Below are positions 59,391-64,000 of a stretch of DNA of 64,000 nt, piece after piece. Made by a program: the position numbers and the translations under genes. Source of the DNA: Eubacterium pyruvativorans (GTDB lineage Bacteria; Bacillota; Clostridia; Peptostreptococcales; Anaerovoracaceae); assembly GCF_900102225.1 (NCBI RefSeq), contig NZ_FNBF01000002.1:107998-171997 (forward strand), read 5' to 3'. Numbering within the stretch: position 1 is the stretch's first letter; the number at the start of each line of letters is the position of its first letter. The notes beneath the pieces were generated by a model, which made no database searches, was not told the DNA's origin, and saw only the letters and a program-made list of their open reading frames with translations.

Positions 59391-59626
59391 GTATACAATC
59401 ATCACGATTCTACCGATCTCCGGCGGGGGTTTCGGCACTTGGGGGCTGTATACTGAATGCAAACAGTGCGGAAACGGGCATTTCGGCCGGATCCGCACCC
59501 AATCGGCCGTGTTCCAGGGTGCGAATTTGGAAGAAAAACTTGATTAATATATTACTGCTCCTTCCGATGGTGCGATATTAGCAAAAACGGAAAATTCGCA
59601 CCTAACTCGGCGGGCAGATTGTATAC
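59391..59626. repeat. GTATAC-bordered segment with GGTGCG hairpins
   Basis: GTATACAATC (59391-59400) and its reverse complement GATTGTATAC (59617-59626) border a gene-free segment that contains hairpin-forming pairs GTGCGGA/ATCCGCAC (59466-59498) and GGTGCGA/TTCGCACC (59553-59602). It may be a small non-autonomous element. I see no coding frame of significance in it. Confidence 0.45.
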
Positions 59627-59787
59627 GTTTCGGATTCGTTAGACAAAAAATAACCCGGCTTCCGGTCGGCCATTCCGGTGACATCTGCAGTCGGACTGGA
59701 AAACGGACGAGAAAGCCGGTAGTGTATTCTGCGGCCGCATTTTGAGTAAAATAATTACGTAGAGAAAAGTTTGCGGCCAGACAGTGA

Positions 59788-59936
59788 GCTGCGAAATTGG
59801 AGATTTTCCTGTTTCCGCACCCCGTGAAATCGTGTCGCCCCTGTTCTTGGACTGAATCAGCCGAAAGGGGGTGCGAAAATCGAGAAAATCGGATTATCGC
59901 ACCCGCCCGGCCGACCGTACCCGCCCGGCCGACCGC
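59788..59936 (-). repeat. Paired-hairpin dispersed element, copy 3, inverted
   Basis: Read on the minus strand: an 18-base tandem repeat (59919-59936 and 59901-59918, plus-strand unit ACCCGCCCGGCCGACCGT), hairpin 1 (59869-59904, arms GGGTGCGA/TCGCACCC), a 46-base spacer and hairpin 2 (59788-59822). The spacer's reverse complement matches the spacer of copy 4 over most of its length. It lies between the convergent aroQ and sdaAA genes. Confidence 0.75.
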
Positions 59937-59949
59937 TTACGAGTTATGA

Positions 59950-59990
59950 AAACACAGGCTGCGCCCCGGGCGCAGCCTGTTTTTTTTCTA
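59950..59990. terminator. Bidirectional terminator between aroQ side and sdaAA
   Basis: Perfect 10-base arms ACAGGCTGCG/CGCAGCCTGT around CCCCGGG, with eight T on the plus strand and TTTTC on the minus strand. Confidence 0.85.
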
Positions 59991-60875
59991 CTTCTCTGTT
60001 CCGAAGACCTGCTGACAAAGCCGGCACGCAGTCGCCGTAACCGCCAGACCGCCCTCGGCGGTCTCTTTCAACGCCGCCGGCATGGAGTCGCCGACTTTTT
60101 TCATGGCCAGGATTGCTTCGTCCCCCGGGATGGCGCTGCGGATTCCGGCCAGTGCGATTTCCGCAGCAGTGTAGGCGCCGGTGACGCCGCCCGCATTCCG
60201 CTTGATGCACGGGATTTCCACCAGACCGGCTACCGGGTCGCAGACCAGTCCGAGAATATTCTTCAGTGCAATGGCCACTGCCGAATCGATCATGGCCGGG
60301 CTGCCTCCCGCCAGTTCCACGATCGCACCCGCCGCCATGGCAGAAGCAGATCCGCATTCTGCCTGACAGCCGCCGGAGGCTCCCGCCAGGGAGGCGTTTT
60401 TTCCGATCACCATTCCGATGGCGGAGGCGGTGAAAAGCGACATGATGCAGTCCCGTTCAGAAGAGCCGTATTCCTCCTGCATGGTGATCACCGCTGCCGG
60501 TACGATACCGCAGCTTCCGGCCGTCGGCGCCGCTACAATCCGTCCCATGGCGGCGTTCAGCTCCGATACCGCCAGAGCCCGGTACATGGCACTGCCGATG
60601 AAGGAGCCGGTCAGATTCTTCCCGGACTTCACATAGGCGGCCATCTTCGCCGCATCACCGCCGGTGAGTCCGCTGGTGCTTCTTAGATCCGGGTCCAGTC
60701 CGGAATCCACTGCTTCCCGCATGACCTGGTAGTCATCGGCCATCTGCTGATAAACATCTTCTTCCGTCCGCTCCAGCTGTGCAGCCTGGTCCTTGAGTAC
60801 CAGTTCCGACAGCTTGCAGCCGGCATCCTCGGCGGCCTTCAGGATCGCCGCCAGAGAGTCATATTTCAATTCCAT
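59988..60875 (-). CDS. sdaAA: L-serine dehydratase, iron-sulfur-dependent, alpha subunit
   Basis: A 295-residue alpha chain. Cysteines in GSCGIVPAAVI, CQAECGSASAMAAGA and CDPVAGLVEIPCIKRN bind the oxygen-labile [4Fe-4S] cluster that activates the serine hydroxyl. With the beta subunit it converts L-serine to pyruvate and ammonia. The gene follows sdaAB after 48 bases. Confidence 0.95.
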   Translation of the reverse strand: MELKYDSLAAILKAAEDAGCKLSELVLKDQAAQLERTEEDVYQQMADDYQVMREAVDSGLDPDLRSTSGLTGGDAAKMAAYVKSGKNLTGSFIGSAMYRALAVSELNAAMGRIVAAPTAGSCGIVPAAVITMQEEYGSSERDCIMSLFTASAIGMVIGKNASLAGASGGCQAECGSASAMAAGAIVELAGGSPAMIDSAVAIALKNILGLVCDPVAGLVEIPCIKRNAGGVTGAYTAAEIALAGIRSAIPGDEAILAMKKVGDSMPAALKETAEGGLAVTATACRLCQQVFGTEK

Positions 60876-60923
60876 CGATTTCCTCCTGTCAAGACTTTGG
60901 TTCCCTGTTTCCCGCTGCGGCCG

Positions 60924-61595
60924 TTATGAGATCGGCAGCATCGCCGTACAGGTTGTAATCTCCGGGTCCCGCTCCAGCTCTTCTTTCAGTACCGGAAGTT
61001 CGCAGTTGATCTTGCTGTCGATCTCGATCGTCATGACCGCCACGCCTCCCTTTTCCTGACGGGCCAGGTGGAAACTGCAGATGTTTGCCCCGTGGGCGGA
61101 GAGCAGTTCCGTCACCGTGGCGATGACCCCCGGCGTGTCCCGGTGCAGAACGATCAGCGTCAGATACTGGCCGCTGAGGGATACCGGCATACCGTTTATA
61201 TAGTCCACCCGGATATTGCCGCCGCCGATGCTGCTGCCCTGCAGCGTCACCGAATTTCCCGCTTCGTCCGTCAGCGTGATGCGGGCCGTATTCGGGTGGG
61301 CATTCTCCAATTCCGCTGTGGTGATGGAAATATCGATGCCCCGCTCGGCAGCAATTTCCATGGAATGGCGCAGATCCGGATTGTCCGGTGTCATGTCCAT
61401 GATGCCGGCGATCACGGCCTTGTCTGTGCCGTGTCCCTTGTAGGTTTTGGCAAAAGAACCGTGGAAAACGATCTCCGCCGACCGTGGCTCTGTGCCCAGA
61501 AGCCGCCGGGTGATCAGTCCCAGACGGGCCGCCCCGGCAGTGTGGGAACTGGACGGACCGATCATGACCGGCCCCAGGATGTCGAATACATTCAT
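60924..61595 (-). CDS. sdaAB: L-serine dehydratase, iron-sulfur-dependent, beta subunit
   Basis: A 223-residue beta chain: GPVMIGPSSSHTAGAARLGL binds the substrate carboxylate, and the last 75 residues form an ACT domain (LTLIVLHRDTPGVIATVTELLSAHGANICSF). First gene of the sda pair; GGAGGTAA lies before its start on the minus strand. Divergent from the hydrogenase gene. Confidence 0.95.
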   Translation of the reverse strand: MNVFDILGPVMIGPSSSHTAGAARLGLITRRLLGTEPRSAEIVFHGSFAKTYKGHGTDKAVIAGIMDMTPDNPDLRHSMEIAAERGIDISITTAELENAHPNTARITLTDEAGNSVTLQGSSIGGGNIRVDYINGMPVSLSGQYLTLIVLHRDTPGVIATVTELLSAHGANICSFHLARQEKGGVAVMTIEIDSKINCELPVLKEELERDPEITTCTAMLPIS

Positions 61596-61876
61596 TATCT
61601 TACCTCCATTTATCCTCCTCAGGATCCTGCGAGAATTTTAACATGGGTGTATATGGGAATCAATGGCGGAACGGTTCGTCCCGTTGGGTTTTGTCGACAA
61701 AAAATAAACGCCGCCGGTCGTCACGATTTCTGCCCCGGCATTCTGTCCGGGAAGACAAAAATACGTTTGGATATCAAGGGAATGAAACAGTAATTCAAGG
61801 GGCTTCTGTTCATTTTTGGAAACATGCGAAAGAGGGTTTACAAAGCAGAATAGAAATGTTAATTTGTTGTCAGATT

Positions 61877-61899
61877 CCGATGTATAATGTATACTTCGG
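61877..61899 (+). promoter_or_regulatory. Inverted repeat over a TATAAT upstream of the hydrogenase gene
   Basis: CCGATGTATA and TATACTTCGG (one mismatch, 3-base centre) enclose TATAAT at 61883-61888. The likely -10 element is thus inside a 23-base dyad, a good repressor site. The -35 region is weak. The remaining 61596-61876 stretch is gene-free and shows nothing else I can assign. Confidence 0.5.
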
Positions 61900-61972
61900 A
61901 GCGGTTGCGGGTATAGAGTCTATCGTCTGCGGTGGCAGAAGGTATCGTCTGAGTCATGAGAGAGGGTTTGAA

Positions 61973-63415
61973 ATGAAGGCTGATGAGAGTATTCTGGGTC
62001 TGCGTCACCAGGTGATTTATGAGGTAGCGAAGCTGGCTTTTGAGGGACAACTGGAGAAGGCGGAGTATCTTCCGGAGAAGATCATTCCGGGTACGCTGCC
62101 TCACTACAGATGTTGTGTATACAAGGAAAGGGAGATCGTCAGACGGCGGGTTCGTCTCTCCCTGGGGAAGACGGAGTCCGAAGTTGACACGGGGAATATC
62201 ATGCAGGTCATTGAACCGGCCTGTGCGGACTGTCCGATCTCCAGCTATTCTGTTACAGATAACTGCAGAAGCTGTCTGGGGAAGGCATGTCTCCGCTCCT
62301 GCAAGTTCGGTGCGATCCAGGCCGGTCCTCATCGCTCCGTCATCGATGCCACCAAGTGCAAGGAGTGCGGCCAGTGTGCGAAGGCCTGCCCGTACAACGC
62401 CATTGTTCATCTGGAGCGGCCGTGCAAGAAGAGCTGCCCGGTGGACGCCATCAGCTATGACGAACAGGGCCTGTCCCGCATCGACGAAGAAAAGTGCATC
62501 CGCTGCGGCCGCTGCATGCACCACTGCCCGTTCGGCGCTATTGGCACCATTGACTCCATCGTGCCGGTCATCGAAGCACTGAAGTCCGGAAAGGAAGTTT
62601 ACGCCATGGCGGCGCCGGCCATCGAAGGACAGTACGGTCCGGAAATCGGCATGGGCAGCTGGCGCAAGGCTTTGAAAGAGGTGGGATTCACTGATTTCTT
62701 CGAAGTGGGTCTGGGGGGCGACCTGACCACTTCTGCCGAAGCAGAGGAATGGTACGAAGCATACCAGAAAGGCGAGATGCGCACCACTTCCTGCTGCCCG
62801 GCTTTCGTCAATATGATCCGCATGCATTACCCGAAGCTGGATCAGTATGTTTCCACAGCGGTCAGTCCGATGTGTGAGCTGAGCCGCATGATCAAGGCCC
62901 AGCACCCCGGCGCCGTCACCGTTTTCATTGGACCGTGCATTGCAAAAAAATCCGAAATCAAAGACCAGAAGATTCCGGGCAATGCGGATTACGCCCTGCT
63001 GTATGAGGAAATCGAGGCGATCCTGAAGGCAAAGGAAGTGGAGCTCACCCCGGTAGAAGACAATTATCAGCTGGCAAGCATCTTTGGAAAAAAATACGCC
63101 ACCAGCGGCGGCGTGGCGGCGGCAGTGCTCCAGTATCTGGACGAAACCGGCCGGGGCGGAAACTATAAGGTGGAGCGTCCGAGCGGCGGCAACGAACTGC
63201 GCAAGACCCTGACCATGGCATCCTTCGGCCGGCTGAATGCGGATTTTGTGGAAGGAATGGCCTGCGAGGGCGGCTGCTTCAACGGTCCGGCCAGCAAGGT
63301 TTCCGGACCGGTGGCCATGAAAAACCGGAAGGCCCTGTTGGAGAAGGCCGACGACCGGAAGATCACCGAAAACCTGAAGAACTACGATCTGGACAGCTTC
63401 CCGCGGTACCGGTAG
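61973..63415 (+). CDS. [FeFe] hydrogenase, group B-like
   Basis: A 480-residue protein. The N-terminal 200 residues bring several cluster motifs (CADCPISSYSVTDNCRSCLGKAC, CKECGQCAKACP, CIRCGRCMHHCP). The H-cluster domain has L1 TSCCPAFVNMI, L2 GPCIAKKSE and L3 GMACEGGCFNGPA, all four H-cluster cysteines present. TSCCPAF and GPC replace the TSCCPxW and MPC of classical group A enzymes, typical of group B. It would exchange electrons with ferredoxin to make or sense H2. The start at 61973 follows GAGAGGG; further upstream sequence in frame is not protein-like. Confidence 0.88.
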   Translation: MKADESILGLRHQVIYEVAKLAFEGQLEKAEYLPEKIIPGTLPHYRCCVYKEREIVRRRVRLSLGKTESEVDTGNIMQVIEPACADCPISSYSVTDNCRSCLGKACLRSCKFGAIQAGPHRSVIDATKCKECGQCAKACPYNAIVHLERPCKKSCPVDAISYDEQGLSRIDEEKCIRCGRCMHHCPFGAIGTIDSIVPVIEALKSGKEVYAMAAPAIEGQYGPEIGMGSWRKALKEVGFTDFFEVGLGGDLTTSAEAEEWYEAYQKGEMRTTSCCPAFVNMIRMHYPKLDQYVSTAVSPMCELSRMIKAQHPGAVTVFIGPCIAKKSEIKDQKIPGNADYALLYEEIEAILKAKEVELTPVEDNYQLASIFGKKYATSGGVAAAVLQYLDETGRGGNYKVERPSGGNELRKTLTMASFGRLNADFVEGMACEGGCFNGPASKVSGPVAMKNRKALLEKADDRKITENLKNYDLDSFPRYR

Positions 63416-63440
63416 GGACGGTTGCGCGGCCTGGGGGAGG

Positions 63441-63634
63441 GTGCGGCCGGACAGATGACGGTTGTGCGGAAGGCCTGGTGGTGCGGTCGGACAGATGACG
63501 GTTGTGCGGCAGGCCTGGTGGTGCGAAAATTCGATTTTTCAAGATTTCGCACCTGATTTCGGCCTGTTCAGTCGAAAATCGGAGACGACACGGTTTCTCA
63601 GGGTGCGGAAACAGGAAAATCCTTATTTCCGCAC
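63441..63634 (+). repeat. Paired-hairpin dispersed element, copy 4
   Basis: A 40-base unit is tandemly duplicated with two mismatches (63441-63480, 63481-63520). Hairpin 1 follows at 63520-63553 (arms GGTGCGAAA/TTTCGCACC), a 48-base spacer (GATTTCGGCCTGTTC ... GGAGACGACA), and hairpin 2 at 63602-63634 (arms GTGCGGAAA/TTTCCGCAC). It sits just after the hydrogenase gene. From here to 63754 no other feature is apparent. Confidence 0.75.
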
Positions 63635-63754
63635 ATTGCTCCCCGCACGCCAAATTCTAACATCGTAGTTATTCTACTCAAACCACAAGCATCATACACA
63701 ATCACCGGCTTTTCCGTTCATTCTAAGGCATGTCACAGTTGTCCCAGGAGTGAC

Positions 63755-64000
63755 TGTACTGGTCAAGTAAAATTGTAATAAAGTAACTCATTTTATGCTA
63801 CTTTTGCTGGTGGTATCCCGCCGTTATGAGAGTGTGGTCTTTGATTATTGTACCAGCCATACGCATATGCATTCACTTCAACGAATAGGCTCTCTTCAGT
63901 TGAAAACTTCCTGAGATAGATCAGCTCTGACTTTAGTGTATTAAAATACCTCTCCATTGGAGCGTTGTCATATGGACAACCTGGTCTGCTCATACTTTGA
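63755..64000 (-). mobile_element. End of an IS3-family (IS150-like) insertion sequence, cut by window edge
   Basis: A transposase C-terminus lies inside, and the boundary is placed at TGTACTGGTCAAGTAAAATT, since IS150-type ends typically begin TGTACTG (from memory). The other end is outside the window, so terminal repeats and target duplication cannot be checked. Confidence 0.6.
63793..64000 (-). CDS. IS3-family transposase OrfB, C-terminal part (partial)
   Basis: The frame continues past the window edge on its 5' side. Visible are QSMSRPGCPYDNAPMERYF, with the late catalytic Glu region of the DDE integrase core, then LKSELIYLRKF and the family's typical ending YNNQRPHSHNGGIPPAKVA. Catalytic Asp residues would lie beyond the window. 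Confidence 0.85.
   Translation of the reverse strand, partial: QSMSRPGCPYDNAPMERYFNTLKSELIYLRKFSTEESLFVEVNAYAYGWYNNQRPHSHNGGIPPAKVA

Noticed and set aside
59871..60686. Plus-strand frame across the aroQ-sdaAA intergenic region and into sdaAA
   Set aside because: It begins inside the repeat element and terminator, then runs antisense to the serine dehydratase gene with all cluster cysteines on the other strand.
61643..61972. N-terminal extension of the hydrogenase frame
   Set aside because: The extra 110 codons cross the promoter-like dyad and lack protein-like composition; the ATG at 61973 has a GAGAGGG ribosome site and matches the family N-terminus.

Overview
The window looks like chromosomal DNA from an anaerobic Gram-positive bacterium of the Clostridia. 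Reasons: AGGAGG-type ribosome sites, standard TTGACA/TATAAT promoters, Re-citrate synthase, a two-subunit iron-sulfur serine dehydratase, a group B-like [FeFe] hydrogenase, a flavodiiron protein, YlmH, a double-cubane-cluster reductase system and FCD/OhrR/AbrB regulators. Base composition is visibly GC-rich (not calculated). A placement near Anaerovoracaceae (Clostridia Family XIII) is a guess from gene content only.

Layout. 1-3 kb: end of larB, larC (nickel-pincer cofactor), a small membrane ORF and an aminotransferase. 3-9.8 kb: PHP phosphoesterase, YlmH-like S4 protein, acyl-CoA synthetase, an aroE-aroK fusion and a D,D-carboxypeptidase. 10-12.4 kb: double-cubane reductase, DUF3343 protein and ATP-dependent activase. 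13-19.9 kb: secreted M1 peptidase, TetR regulator, two YibE/F membrane proteins, RmuC and a metallophosphoesterase. 19.9-22.5 kb: phosphopentomutase and pyrimidine-nucleoside phosphorylase. 22.7-29 kb: an operon for the oxidative TCA arm (Re-citrate synthase, GntR regulator, aconitase, isocitrate dehydrogenase, class II aldolase), which leads to 2-oxoglutarate and glutamate. 29-31.6 kb: PLP decarboxylase and M29 aminopeptidase. 31.7-33.5 kb: tRNA-Ser(CGA) followed by an AT-richer AbrB/glycosyltransferase cassette. 33.5-37.7 kb: CyuA-like cysteine desulfidase and secreted cell-surface proteins. 37.7-40.2 kb: flavodiiron protein, Crp/Fnr regulator and ferredoxin sharing an identical palindromic operator. 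40.3-51 kb: peptidases, CDF transporter, NlpC/P60 protein, glutathione peroxidase with OhrR, GlmM, an EFR1-type ferredoxin and an orphan hisD.

52.2-59.4 kb is the most striking part. A seven-gene aromatic operon (DAHP synthase, tyrA, aroB, aroA, aroC, pheA, aroQ) is preceded by a short leader ORF with five consecutive Tyr codons then two Phe codons, overlapping four mutually complementary segments that end in an intrinsic terminator. This looks like ribosome-mediated attenuation by tyrosine and phenylalanine. The operon lacks exactly shikimate dehydrogenase and shikimate kinase, and these are the two activities of the fused gene at 7.2 kb, so the window encodes the whole shikimate pathway plus both prephenate branches. 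After it come sdaAB/sdaAA, the hydrogenase and the end of an IS3/IS150-type element at the right edge.

The intergenic regions carry a dispersed repeat family: two hairpins built on GGTGCGRAAA/TTTYGCACC arms, separated by a conserved spacer of about 45 nt and bordered by a GC-rich tandem repeat. I see four copies (near 3.0, 12.5, 59.8 and 63.5 kb) plus solitary hairpins. All lie outside genes, at operon ends.
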